Assembly: GCA_007844125.1 (NCBI GenBank) | Contig: CM017558.1 | Span: 45,275,460-45,339,459 of the forward strand | Length of the DNA: 64,000 bases | Origin: Sinonovacula constricta | Taxonomy: Eukaryota; Mollusca; Bivalvia; Cardiida; Solecurtidae | Direction of reading: 5' to 3' | Shown here: piece by piece, positions 35,192 to 44,500 of the stretch | Numbering within the stretch: position 1 is the first letter of the stretch | Layout of the letters: each line of letters begins with the position of its first letter | The notes under the pieces: model-generated | Database searches by the model: none | The model's input: only the letters and a program-made list of their open reading frames with translations | Told to the model about the DNA's origin: nothing | Position numbers and translations under genes: made by a program

Positions 35192-37692
35192 ACCTAGAAA
35201 AAGTGTGGTATCAACATATTACAGAAAGGTGTAGAAGATGCTTTTATGTATATATCAGATCCCATTTGTTGCGATTAAACATAATGGTCACCTGAGACAG
35301 TTAAATAAAGAAGAGGTTGACAACTTCCAAGAGTGAACATCATATTCTATTGCCCTCTCTGCTATATGGTATATATTTTATTATGCTAAACAAAATCAGA
35401 GCCCCAAAAAAAGTATTCATACATGATCTACATTGCATCTATTTTTTGTTGTTGTATACATGCAGTATAGAACGAATGCAAGCATTGAGAGTTGCACATG
35501 TCAGCACATTTACATGAAGATCTGGTGTGATATCCAGCTATCCACTATCAGACCTACACAAGGGATAAAATGTAATATCTTTAGAAAAACAATGACAGAT
35601 TGGCACATCAAAATCATATAGGCATTTAACATGGATAAATAAAAGTATACTGAGCAATATTTTGAGAAAATTACTATGTATTATAAAGTATACTGAGCAA
35701 TCAATAATTGACATCAGGCAAAACCTCATCTAAGAAATGTTTGAGCAATAGGTGGGCATTGGCTCCAGCTATTGATTGTCATGGGTTCAGTCCCAGGCCA
35801 AGACATATTTGAGTTTTGAAAATGTAACTGCTACATCTTCCTTGCTAAGCTCTAGCTATAATCGGTGAAGGCAGCTCTGTATCTGCATCCAGATAGTTGG
35901 TAGGACAGTATGTCCCTGGAAAAAAATTAATTAAAATTAAACATTATAATATAAATTTAATAATGAGGAACTATTGGATAATGATAAAATGCAGCTGGAT
36001 GTGCTGATCCTCAAAGGAAGTATTTATTAAGAATCTTTGATTGTAGCTCATGAAATACATTTGTGTTTTATTCTCCAAGACTGCAAAATTAAAAATGGCA
36101 GTGCCAGACAAATTTATTTAACAACAGTATACCTGAACAGGTCATCGGTTAGTTTTTACAACTGCTTACTGCTTCACTTTATTACAATGAAAGTTATTCA
36201 TTGTTTAATTAATGAGTGGTAATATTGCAAGATTCCAGTCAGTTTTTGTTAAGCTTTTATATATAATCATGAACGTATTTCACATTAATTTTCAGAAAGC
36301 AGGAGACCTGAAGAAAAGATTAATGGACTATATACAAGGGAATGAAAGTCTGCACATCAAGGTTTTAATGTATGAGGTAAGGTTTATAAACTTTTGAAAA
36401 TTGTTCCATAAGTAGTTTTGACATAGATAATATATGACTCATTAACAGCTTACATTTCTTTACCTGTGACATGAAATTGGTGTGAGAAGGTTCCAATCTT
36501 TCTGTTGTATTCACAACACATTTTGATATGTCTTTTGCATAGTGTGTGCACTATTTAATACAATGTGTATCATAGCTACAGGAATTATTCTGTGAAATAC
36601 AGTAATTCACACTCTATTATATATTATTCAACCAATGAGTATCTGATGAATACCTACTGCAGTTTTTGGTACTTCCATTGTAATCTCTAACACAAAATGG
36701 CCCTTTTTCAGATAACTGGAAAAAATAACAGCCATTACATTTATATGCTTAGTTTCAAATCTGTTTGCATTAGTTGTATTATTAAGGTATTTCTATTACA
36801 TAATAACTGCAAAATATTATTTAAAAAAGTACATTGCTTTGTTTTGCTTGTCATGACTTGGCCATTAGTACTTTAAAGTTTTGACATTTCTGACAAAAAA
36901 TAAATGTTAAGTCAAAGAACACATGATAATATAAAAAACATTTTAATTATAATTTCTTTTTTTATTAAATATGAAATAAATACATCTAAATCATTGAGTT
37001 TATGTAACCAGATTTGAAACTAAGCAAAAATATAGTAATCGCTGTTATTGTTTCTATTTATCTGAAAAAGAGCCCAATGTGAAATATTTGTATGTTAATC
37101 AACGTTATACCTTACTCTCTCTCTGTGTCTGTCAACATGTCCTTGACCTTTCAGCCTGTGGAGCTTGATGTACTTAAGAGTGACCTGAAGGCAGCCTCTA
37201 TCAAGTGTTCTATGGAGAAACTCATGGACTTTCTCGATGAAAAGGTACACAATAGACATTTTTTCTTCTCACTGAAAAAACATTTCAGCATTTTTATCTT
37301 AGTTAAAAGTGAACATTTTAACTAAGTATATTGTCTACGTTTCTTCTTGCCAAAACATCTCATTACTAGGATATAAGCACATATTGTTTTAGGTGAGGAC
37401 ACCTGATAGTTTGTTGGGGCTTCTACCAAAACAAGCACATGTTTCAACCCAACGCTGCTGCTTGTCACTAAATAACCCAAGCTTAGTGTGCAATGTTGAA
37501 CATAAGTACTTTCGAATGTGCATTTTCTACATCAGTGTTTTGTTTACAGATTTTTTTTCTTTCATGTTTTAGTGTATTGCATTCACAACCAAAAACAGCA
37601 GGAAACAGCCAACTGGTCGTAGAGGACGTCGGAAAGCATCAAAAGCATCACAAAAATCACCCAAGAAATCACCCAAGAAGTCCAAATCATGA
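16174..37692 (+). CDS. SLX4: SLX4 structure-specific endonuclease scaffold, complete gene, 19 coding exons (1359 aa)
   Basis: Exons: 16174-16366, 17139-17220, 17545-17665, 18165-18298, 18628-18687, 21692-21835, 22058-22154, 22799-23071, 23583-23843, 24283-24438, 24906-26673, 27511-27590, 27945-28073, 29285-29372, 34375-34510, 34919-34985, 36296-36376, 37155-37244, 37573-37692. All introns are GT-AG with compatible phases and the sum is 4080 nt, divisible by three. Domain order matches vertebrate SLX4 (BTBD12/FANCP): two UBZ4 fingers, MLR, BTB, acidic linker, SAP, C-terminal domain. Family knowledge: SLX4 is a nuclear scaffold for XPF-ERCC1, MUS81-EME1 and SLX1 in crosslink repair, Holliday-junction resolution and telomere maintenance. 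The start is bounded by an in-frame TAA at 16165-16167. At 1359 residues it is shorter than the human protein (about 1830), mostly outside the recognised domains. The exon set is a hand reconstruction without transcript data; the weakest junction is the acceptor at 23581-23582. Confidence 0.93.
17139..18298 (+). CDS. SLX4: SLX4 exons 2-4: tandem UBZ4 zinc fingers
   Basis: Exons 17139-17220, 17545-17665 and 18165-18298. UBZ4-1 has Cys71, Cys74, His89 and Cys93 (CQVCGKKLN then RAQHVNKC). UBZ4-2 has Cys121, Cys124, His137 and Cys141 (CPMCGKPFKT then RQAHLKKC). Both are the C2HC form. In vertebrates the UBZ4 fingers bind ubiquitin chains and help bring SLX4 to crosslinks. Both fingers are split by introns: the first between Lys92 and Cys93, the second after Ser132. 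After the second finger the chain continues SQALGVGTDQMLQLIRDQE, a helix typical of SLX4 at this position. Confidence 0.92.
17836..17990 (+). mobile_element. SINE fragment in SLX4 intron 3 (family B)
   Basis: The block 'cctcagccactcacaacatg' followed by 'ggtttgagtctcagg' (17876-17911) aligns with 'cttagcctctcaccacatga' then 'gctcaagtcctgg' at 45980-46013. It contains a degenerate B-box (gggtttgagtc) and ends near an A-rich tail at 17977-17994. It is read as a diverged copy of the SINE at the end of the 56-bp array. Confidence 0.45.
18628..22154 (+). CDS. SLX4: SLX4 exons 5-7: linker with conserved helix
   Basis: Exons 18628-18687, 21692-21835 and 22058-22154. The first is a short Lys/Thr-rich linker. 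The second reads QFEEELQVAMAISSSLIEES; this 'ELQVAMAxSxSL' helix is a recognisable SLX4 element. The third is a basic and leucine-rich helix (LKRLEGRVSQVLSQQ). Intron 5 (18688-21691) is almost filled by the 52-bp minisatellite, yet the exons on both sides keep a consistent phase. Confidence 0.85.
18903..21458 (+). repeat. 52-bp minisatellite, about 49 copies, in SLX4 intron 5
   Basis: The unit begins 'gatgtgtctgaccttgttgt' and continues 'atagcatcagttattgcctc' then 'actacgtggtca'. Copies follow head-to-tail without spacers. Variation sits at a few fixed positions: tgacc/taacc/ttacc, and acgtgg/acacgg/acgcgg/atgggg. The same variant combinations recur in several places, which suggests expansion of multi-unit blocks. 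The array covers about 85% of the 3-kb intron. Confidence 0.97.
22799..23071 (+). CDS. SLX4: SLX4 exon 8: MLR motif, predicted XPF-ERCC1 docking site
   Basis: Encodes residues 278-368. The segment TSLWQKAALQ then GQEMFYVGTLMPPIS matches the MLR (MUS312/MEI9 interaction-like) region. Phe323, Tyr324 and Leu328 have the same spacing as the human residues Phe545, Tyr546 and Leu550, which are needed for XPF binding; Leu307 sits close to the position of human Leu530. The preserved motif predicts that this SLX4 still recruits XPF-ERCC1. The rest of the exon is basic and probably disordered. Junctions are phase 0 at both ends. Confidence 0.85.
23583..23843 (+). CDS. SLX4: SLX4 exon 9: linker between MLR and BTB
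   Basis: Encodes residues 369-455, starting LDESMHYDEVIAASTQTAAV. No named domain was recognised; a helical Ala/Glu-rich part is followed by a polar stretch ending SGFCVEKLSLK. The donor is aag/gtacag. The acceptor context (tttcaaatgaag) is weaker than at the other exons, but it keeps phase 0 and the frame is open throughout. Confidence 0.75.
24283..26673 (+). CDS. SLX4: SLX4 exons 10-11: BTB/POZ domain and long acidic region
   Basis: Exon 10 (24283-24438) and the start of exon 11 (24906-26673) encode a BTB domain at about residues 468-575. Typical features are DVTVTCLDCSFHAHSLILAA and, after the junction, LLTFIYAGELTV. In vertebrates this domain mediates SLX4 dimerisation. The remainder of exon 11, one 1.77-kb exon, encodes about 520 residues rich in Asp, Ser, Asn and Glu with no fold expected. 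It contains an INII motif at residues 911-914 next to acidic residues, a candidate SUMO-interacting motif. Human SLX4 also carries SUMO-interacting motifs between BTB and SAP. Confidence 0.9.
27511..29372 (+). CDS. SLX4: SLX4 exons 12-14: SAP domain, predicted MUS81 docking site
   Basis: Exons 27511-27590, 27945-28073 and 29285-29372. The strongly conserved stretch SPFTPMPNYNTMATPHLK in exon 13 continues in exon 14 as KAVSKYGVKPVGKKRMIKML then EDIYQQTHQ. This corresponds to the human SLX4 SAP region (FTPMPxYxxMxTPxLKKELxxFGV pattern). In vertebrates the SAP region binds MUS81-EME1. The MITE and the 85-bp minisatellite lie in the intron between exons 13 and 14. Confidence 0.9.
28160..28504 (+). 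mobile_element. MITE with inverted ends and TTAA target duplication, in SLX4 intron 13
   Basis: The left end 'aggtggtatctgacagtttg' is matched in inverted orientation by 'caaactgtcggatactacct' at the right end (about 18 of 20 identical). TTAA flanks both sides (28156-28159 and 28505-28508). The element is about 345 bp with no coding capacity. TTAA duplication is the hallmark of piggyBac-type and Kolobok-type transposons, so it was probably mobilised by a transposase of one of these groups. A diverged relative lies at 10.65-11.06 kb. Confidence 0.75.
28556..29175 (+). repeat. 85-bp minisatellite, about 7 copies, derived from antisense SINE sequence
   Basis: The anchor 'cactgggtcaagtt' or a close variant recurs at about 28637, 28722, 28807, 28853, 28938, 29023 and 29105, mostly 82-85 bp apart; one unit has a deletion to about 46 bp. 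The unit part 'accttcattgtggtggcagg' to 'gaactcttggcatgatacc' matches the reverse complement of the SINE body at about 31917-31980. Confidence 0.85.
29560..29895 (+). repeat. Fragment of a molluscan-type interspersed repeat with internal duplication
   Basis: Two diverged copies of a unit of about 163 bases ('tttttctcaataaccattca' and 'gctttgaaacttaacat.gt', then 'tgtctgacatcactgtagca') start near 29647 and 29810. The style of sequence ('atgcccc.ttt', 'gaaacttaaca') resembles the repeat at 60.1-61.2 kb. No coding capacity. Confidence 0.5.
30443..31231 (+). repeat. Hairpin-capped interspersed repeat with four internal units of about 144 bp
   Basis: It starts with 'tttttagctcacttgagcc' and an inverted partner 'gctcaaggtgagcc', a hairpin with 12-13-base arms, and ends 'gtgagcaaatctgggcc' then 'ttcatggccttcttg'. 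Inside, 'ggatgagttcataactgggt' or variants recur at about 30593, 30739, 30880 and 31022. Elements with this 'tttagctcac' start and 'ggcc..catggcc' end are common in bivalve genomes. It lies in SLX4 intron 14 and has no coding capacity. Confidence 0.65.
31735..32060 (+). mobile_element. tRNA-derived SINE (family A), near full length
   Basis: The head has an A-box-like 'tgtagtgcaatcgg' (about 31742-31755) and a canonical B-box 'gggttcgatccc' (31788-31799). A body of about 230 bases ends 'acgataaacccaataaac' followed by (aaac)n. The tail and overall plan fit molluscan tRNA-SINEs; the V-SINE family RUDI is one candidate to compare. No tRNA cloverleaf forms, so it is not a tRNA gene. It lies in SLX4 intron 14. 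Confidence 0.75.
34375..34985 (+). CDS. SLX4: SLX4 exons 15-16: acidic linker
   Basis: Exons 34375-34510 and 34919-34985. The encoded chain is acidic and serine-rich (YETDSEVEDAYQADSEPM and later LPEESFLHIPSSDSDTSL). It links the SAP domain to the C-terminal domain, where vertebrate SLX4 also has a Ser/acidic stretch. Several S/T-x-x-E/D sites suggest phosphorylation, for example by CK2. Junction phases 1, 2 and 0 fit the neighbours. Confidence 0.82.
35112..35187. repeat. (TA)n microsatellite
   Basis: An uninterrupted alternating TA run of about 75 bases in SLX4 intron 16. The run is self-complementary and can extrude a cruciform. Its exact length may be an assembly approximation. Confidence 0.97.
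35745..35945 (+). mobile_element. Truncated SINE (family A)
   Basis: A B-box-like 'gggttcagtcccaggcc' (about 35783-35799) is followed by a shortened body. 'gaaggcagctctgtatctgc' (35868-35887) matches 'gaaggcagcactatatctgc' of the SINE at 31.97 kb, and 'gttggtaggacagta' matches its 3' end. About 90 bases of the central body are missing, and it ends in an A/T-rich tail. Confidence 0.6.
36296..37692 (+). CDS. SLX4: SLX4 exons 17-19: C-terminal SLX1-binding domain
   Basis: Exons 36296-36376, 37155-37244 and 37573-37692 encode residues 1264-1359. The order KKRLMDYIQGNESLHIKVLM, YEPVELDVLKSDLK, MEKLMDFLDEKCIAFTT matches the human C-terminal domain (hydrophobic 'LYxxVLxYxPLELxxLxxxL' pattern, then 'LLDYLDxxCITFTT'). 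In vertebrates this domain binds and activates the SLX1 nuclease. The last residues are a lysine/arginine-rich tail (GRRGRRKASK and a KSPKKSPKK repeat), probably a nuclear localisation signal, ending at TGA 37690-37692. Confidence 0.93.
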
Positions 37693-38182
37693 AAACAATA
37701 TTTCTTTGGAGGAGATTGTTAATTTACCTGTTTGAAAGACCTGACAATATTAAGTCGAACATGAATATTTAAATACCTTCTAGCATGAGCAAGGAAAATC
37801 GTTGGCATATTAAAGTAGTCAGAAAATGAATGTTACAATGAGGGCAGAAGTAAATGTACTTGGTGTAAACAGTCTTGTAAAGATTATTTGTTGACAACAT
37901 AAATTATTTAACTTTATAAAGTACTTTGAGCAATTAAGTAAGCACATTTAAGTTGTCCTTTGTTATCTTCTTTTAAAATGGCAATGCATTTGAATTAAGT
38001 TTTCATTTGTAATTTATTTGTGCTTGATAGATTTGAATATTATGATAATGAATCTGGCAGATTAGGTTATTATTTGTGTAATTATTAACAGAAATCTATA
38101 GAGACTTTGTACACTTGAATCATGATACATATTTATTAATATTTTTATGACTTTCACAATATGTGCAGTTTGTTATGGAATT

Positions 38183-38210
38183 AATAAAACTAAATTAAAT
38201 GATTAATAAA
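38183..38210 (+). terminator. Probable SLX4 poly(A) signals
   Basis: Two AATAAA hexamers at 38183-38188 and 38205-38210 lie about 0.5 kb after the SLX4 stop, followed by a T-rich stretch (cttgttctttat). They are the best clustered canonical signals before the 56-bp array begins. Confidence 0.5.
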
Positions 38211-38570
38211 CTTGTTCTTTATATCACTTATAAGTTTACAACCATTTACAGCAATGTGCTTTACATTGGAATATCAACCAATTCCAAGTAAAATATCAGC
38301 TGATATCGACTTATAATCATTAAAAGAGATCTATATTGCATTGAGCCGGTCTTAGATGTTGTTGCCAAAATATACCAACATATTTTCAACAAACCTCATA
38401 ACTTGCTATCCTGGTTTGAAAATTAAGATAAGTGTATGGATAATAAATAAAATAATTTCAAATAACATAAAGAAATTACAATGTATTAATGTAGAACACT
38501 ATAAAAAGTTGATATAGCCTTTCTACAACCCATTTGACAAAAAAAGTAACATTCTTAATGTTTTTGTGAT

Positions 38571-41500
38571 TGCAGACATTGATACATTCCTGGGTTGTTC
38601 ATGGCGTAGTGGTAGGGTCGCCTGAGTGCAGACATTGATACATTCCTGGGTTGTCCATGACGTAGTGGTAGAGTCGCCTGAGTGCAGACATTGATACATT
38701 CCTGGGTTGTCCATGGCTTAGTGGTAGAGTCGCATGAGTGCAGACATTGATACATTCCTGGGTTGTCCATGACGTAGTGGTAGAGTCGCCTGAGTGCAGA
38801 CATTGATACATTACTGGGTTGTCCATGGCGTAGTGGTAGAGTCGCCTGAGTGCAGACATTGATACATTACTGGCTTGTCCATGGTGTAGTGGTAGAGTCG
38901 CATGAGTGCAGACATTGATACATTCCTGGGTTGTCCATGGCGTAGTGGTAGAGTCGCATGAGTGCAGTCATTGATACATTCCTGGGTTGTCCATGGCGTA
39001 GTGGTAGAGTCGCCTGAGCGCAGACATTGATACATTCCTGGGTTGTCCAGGACGTAGTGGTAGAGTAGCCTGAGTGCAGACATTGATACATTCCTGGGTT
39101 GTCCATGACGTAGTGGTAGAGTAGCCTGAGTGCAGACATTGATACATTCCTGGGTTGTCCATGGCGTAGTGGTAGAGTCGCCTGAGTGCAGACTTTGATA
39201 CATTCCTGGGTTGTCCATGGCGTAGTGGTAGAGTTGCATGAGTGCAGACATTGATACATTCCTGGGTTGTCCATGGTGTAGTGGTAGAGTCCCCTGAGTG
39301 CAGACATTGATACATTACTGGGTTGTCCATGGCTTAGTGGTAGAGTCGCCTGAGTGCAGACATTGATACATTCCTGGGTTGTCCATGGCATAGTGGTAGA
39401 GTCGCATGAGTGCAGTCATTGATACATTCCTGGGTTGTCCATGGTGTAGTGGTAGAGTCGCATGAGTGCAGTCATTGATACATTCCTGGGTTGTCCATGG
39501 CGTAGTGGTAGAGTCGCATGAGTGCAGTCATTGATACATTCCTGGGTTGTCCATGGAGTAGTGGTAGAGTCGCCTGAGTGCAGACATTGATACATTCCTG
39601 GGTTGTCCATGGCGTAGTGGTAGAGTCCCCTGAGTGCAGACATTGATACATTACTGGGTTGTCCAGGGCGTAGTGGTAGAGTCGCCTGAGTGCAGACATT
39701 GATACATTCCTGGGTTGTCCATAGCATAGTGGTAGAGTCGCATGAGTGCAGTCATTGATACATTCCTGGGTTGTCCATGGCATAGTGGTAGAGTCGCCTG
39801 AGTGCAGACATTGATATATTCCTGGGTTGTCCATGGCATAGTAGTAGAGTCGCATGAGTGCAGACATTGATACATTCCTGGGTTGTCCATGGAGTAGTGG
39901 TAGAGTTGCCTGAGTGCAGACATTGATACATTCCTGGGTTGTCCAGGGCGTAGTGGTAGAGTTGCCTGAGTGCAGACATTGATACATTCCTGGGTTGTCC
40001 AGGGCGTAGTGGTAGAGTTGCCTGAGTGCAGACATTGATACATTTCTTGGTTGTCCATGGCGTAGTGGTAGAGTCCTCTGAGTGCAGTCATTGATACATT
40101 CCTGGGTTGTCCATGGCATAGTAGTAGAGTCGCATGAGTGCAGACATTGATACATTCCTGGGTTGTCCATGGCGTAGTGGTAGAGTAGCCTGAGTGCAGA
40201 CATTGATACATTCCTGGGTTGTCCATGGCATAGTGGTAGAGTCCCCTGAGTGCAGACATTGATACATTCCTGGGTTGTCCATGGCATAGTAGAGTCGCAT
40301 GAGTGCAGACAATGATACATTACTGGGTTGTCCATGGCGTAGTGGTAGAGTCGCCTGAGTGCAGACATTGATACATTCCTGGGTTGTCCATGGCTTAGTG
40401 GTAGAGTCGCATGAGTGCAGACATTGATACATTCCTGGGTTGTCCATAGATGTGGTAGAGTCGCCTGAGTGCAGACATTGATACATTACTGGGTTGTCCA
40501 TGGCGTAGTGATAGAGTCGCCTGAGTGCAGACATTGATACATTCCTGGGTTGTCCATGGCGTAGTGGTAGAGTTGCCTGAGTGCAGACATTGATACATTA
40601 CTGGGTTGTCCATGGCGTAGTGGTAGAGTTGCCTGAGTGCAGACATTGATACATTACTGGGTTGTCCATGGCGTAGTGATAGAGTCGCCTGAGTGCAGAC
40701 ATTGATACATTCCTGGGTTGTCCATGGCGTAGTGGTAGAGTCGCCTGAGTGCAGACATTGATACATTACTGGGTTGTCCATGGCGTAGTGGTAGAGTCGC
40801 CTGAGTGCAGACATTGATACATTCCTGGGTTGTCCATGGCGTAGTGGTAGAGTCACCTGAGTGCACACATTGACACATTCCTGGGTTGTCCATGGCGTAG
40901 TGGTAGAGTCGCCTGAGTGCAGACAATGATACATTCCTGGGTTGTCCAGAGCGTAGTGGTAGAGTCACCTGAGTGCAGACATTGATACATTCCTGGGTTG
41001 TCCATGGCGTAGTGGTAGAGTCACCTGAGTGCACACATTGACACATTCCTGGGTTGTCCATGGCATAGTGGTAGAGTCGCCTGAGTGCAGACATTGATAC
41101 ATTCCTGGGTTGTCCATGGTGTAGTGGTAGAGTCGCCTGAGTGCAGACAATGATACATTACTGGGTTGTCCATGGCGTAGTGGTAGAGTTGCCTGAGTGC
41201 AGACATTGATACATTACTGGGTTGTCCATGACGTAGTGGTAGAGTCCCCTGAGTGCAGACATTGATACATTCCTGGGTTGTCCATGGCGTAGTGGTAGAG
41301 TCGCCTGAGTGCAGACAATGATACATTACTGGGTTGTCCATGGCATAGTGGTAGAGTCGCCTGAGTGCAGACATTGATACATTCCTGGGTTGTCCATGGC
41401 TTAATGGTAGAGTCGCCTGAGTGCAGACATTGATACATTCCTGGGTTGTCCATGGCCTATTGGTAGAGTCGCCTGAGTGCAGACATTGATGCATTCCTGG

Positions 41501-44500
41501 GTTGTCCATGGCGTAGTGGTAGAGTCGCATGAGTGCAGACATTGATACATTTCTGGGTTGTCCATGGCGTAGTGGTAGAGTCGCCTGAGTGCAGACATTG
41601 ATACATTCCTGGGTTGTCCATGGCATAGTGGTAGAGTCGCCTGAGTGCAGACATTGATACATTCCTGGGTTGTCCATGGCGTAGTGGTAGAGTCGCCTGA
41701 GTGCAGACATTGATACATTTCTGGGTTGTCCATGGCATAGTAGTAGAGTCGCATGAGTGCAGACATTGATACATTCCTGGGTTGTCCATGGCGTAGTGGT
41801 AGAGTCGCCTGAGTGCAGACATTGATACATTCCTGGGTTGTCCATGACTTAGTGGTAGAGTCCCCTGAGTGCAGACATTGATACATTCCTGGGTTGTCCA
41901 TGGAGTAGTGGTAGAGTAGTCTGAGTGCAGACATTGATACATTCCTGGGTTGTCCATGGCTTAGTGGTAGAGTCGCATGAGTGCAGACATTGATACATTC
42001 CTGGGTTGTCCATGGCGTAGTGGTAGAGTCGCCTGAGTGCAGACATTGATATATTTCTTGGTTGTCCATGGCCTAGTGGTAGAGTCGCCTGAATGCAGAC
42101 ATTGATACATTCCTGGGTTGTCCATGGAGTAGTGGTAGAGTAGTCTGAGTGCAGACATTTATACATTCCTGGGTTGTCCATGGCTTAGTGGTAGAGTCGC
42201 CTGAGTGCAGACATTGATACATTCCTGGGTTGTCCATGGCCTAGTGGTAGAGTCGCCTGAGTGCAGACATTGATACATTCCTGGGTTGTCCATGGCGTAG
42301 TGGTAGAGTCGCATGAGTGCAGACATTGATACATTCCTGGGTTGTCCATGGCGTAGTGGTAGAGTCGCCTGAGTGCAGACATTGATACATTCCTGGGTTG
42401 TCCATGGCATAGTGATAGAGTCGCCTGAGTGCAGACATTGATACATTCCTGGGTTGTCCATGGCGTAGTGGTAGAGTCACCTGAGTGCAGACATTGATAC
42501 ATTCCTGGGTTGTCCATGGAGTAGTGGTAGAGTCGCCTGAGTGCAGACATTGATACATTCCTGGGTTGTCCATGGCGTAGTGGTAGAGTCGCCTGAGTGC
42601 AGACATTGATACATTACTGGGTTGTCCATGGCGTAGTGGTAGAGTCGCCTGAGTGCAGACATTGATACATTCCTGGGTTGTCCATGGCGTAGTGGTAGAG
42701 TCGCCTGAGTGCAGACATTGATACATTACTGGATTGTCCATGGCGTAGTGGTAGAGTCGCCTGAGTGCAGGACATTGATACATTACTGGGTTGTCCATGG
42801 AGTAGTGGTAGAGTAGTCTGAGTGCAGACATTGATACATTCCTGGGTTGTCCATGGCTTAGTGGTAGAGTCGCATGAGTGCAGACATTGATACATTCCTG
42901 GGTTGTCCATGGCGTAGTGGTAGAGTCGCCTGAGTGCAGACATTGATATATTTCTTGGTTGTCCATGGCCTAGTGGTAGAGTCGCCTGAGTGCAGACATT
43001 GATACATTCCTGGGTTGTCCATGGAGTAGTGGTAGAGTAGTCTGAGTGCAGACATTGATACATTCCTGGGTTGTCCATGGCTTAGTGGTAGAGTCGCCTG
43101 AGTGCAGACATTGATACATTCCTGGGTTGTCCATGGAGTAGTGGTAGAGTCGCCTGAGTGCAGACATTGATACATTCCTGGGTTGTCCATGGCGTAGTGG
43201 TAGGGTCGCCTGAGTGCAGACATTGATACATTCCTGGGTTGTCCATGGAGTAGTGGTAGAGTAGTCTGAGTGCAGACATTGATACATTCGTGGGTTGTCC
43301 ATGGCTTAGTGGTAGAGTCCCCTGAGTGCAGACATTGATACATTCCTGGGTTGTCCATGGTGTAGTGGTAGTGTTGCCTGAGTGCAGACATTGATACATT
43401 ACTGGGTTGTCCATGGCCTAGTGGTAGAGTCGCCTGAGTGCAGACATTGATACATTCCTGGGTTGTCCATGGCGTAGTGATAGAGTCGCCTGAGTGCAGA
43501 CATTGATACATTACTGGGTTGTCCATGGCGTAGTGGTAGAGTCGCCTGAGTGCGGACATTGATACATTCCTGGGTTGTCCATGGCGTAGTGATAGAGTCG
43601 CCTGAGTGCAGACATTGATACATTACTGGGTTGTCCATGGCGTAGTGGTAGAGTCGCCTGAGTGCAGGACATTGATACATTCCTGGGTTGTCCATGGCGT
43701 AGTGGATAGAGTCGTCTGAGTGCAGACATTGATACATTACTGGGTTGTCCATGGCCTAGTGGTAGAGTCGCCTGAGTGCAGACATTGATACATTCCTGGG
43801 TTGTCCATGGCGTAGTGGTAGAGTCGCCTGAGTGCAGACATTGATACATTCCTGGGTTGTCCATGGCGTAGTGGTAGAGTCGCCTGAGTGCAGACATTGA
43901 TACATTCCTGGGTTGTCCATGATGTAGTGGTAGAGTCCCCTGAGTGCAGACATTGATACATTCCTGGGTTGTCCATGGAGTAGTGGTAGAGTCGCCTGAG
44001 TGCAGACATTGATACATTCCTGGGTTGTCCATGGCGTAGTGGTAGAGTTGCCTGAGTGCAGACATTGATACATTCCTGGGTTGTCCATGACGTAGTGGTA
44101 GAGTCGCCTGAGTGCAGACATTGATACATTCCTGGGTTGTCCATGGCGTAGTGGTAGAGTCGCCTGAGTGCAGACATTGATACATTCCTGGGTTGTCCAT
44201 GACGTAGTGGTAGAGTCCCCTGAGTGCAGACATTGATACATTCCTGGGTTGTCCATGGCGTAGTGGTAGAGTTGCCTGAGTGCAGACATTGATACATTCC
44301 TGGGTTGTCCATGGCGTAGTGGTAGAGTCGCCTGAGTGCAGACAATGATACATTACTGGGTTGTCCATGGCTTAGTGGTAGAGTAGCCTGAGTGCAGACA
44401 TTGATACAGTACTGGGTTGTCCATGGCATAGTGGTAGAGTTGCCTGAGTGCAGACATTGATATATTTCTTGGTTGTCCATGGCGTAGTGGTAGAGTCGCA

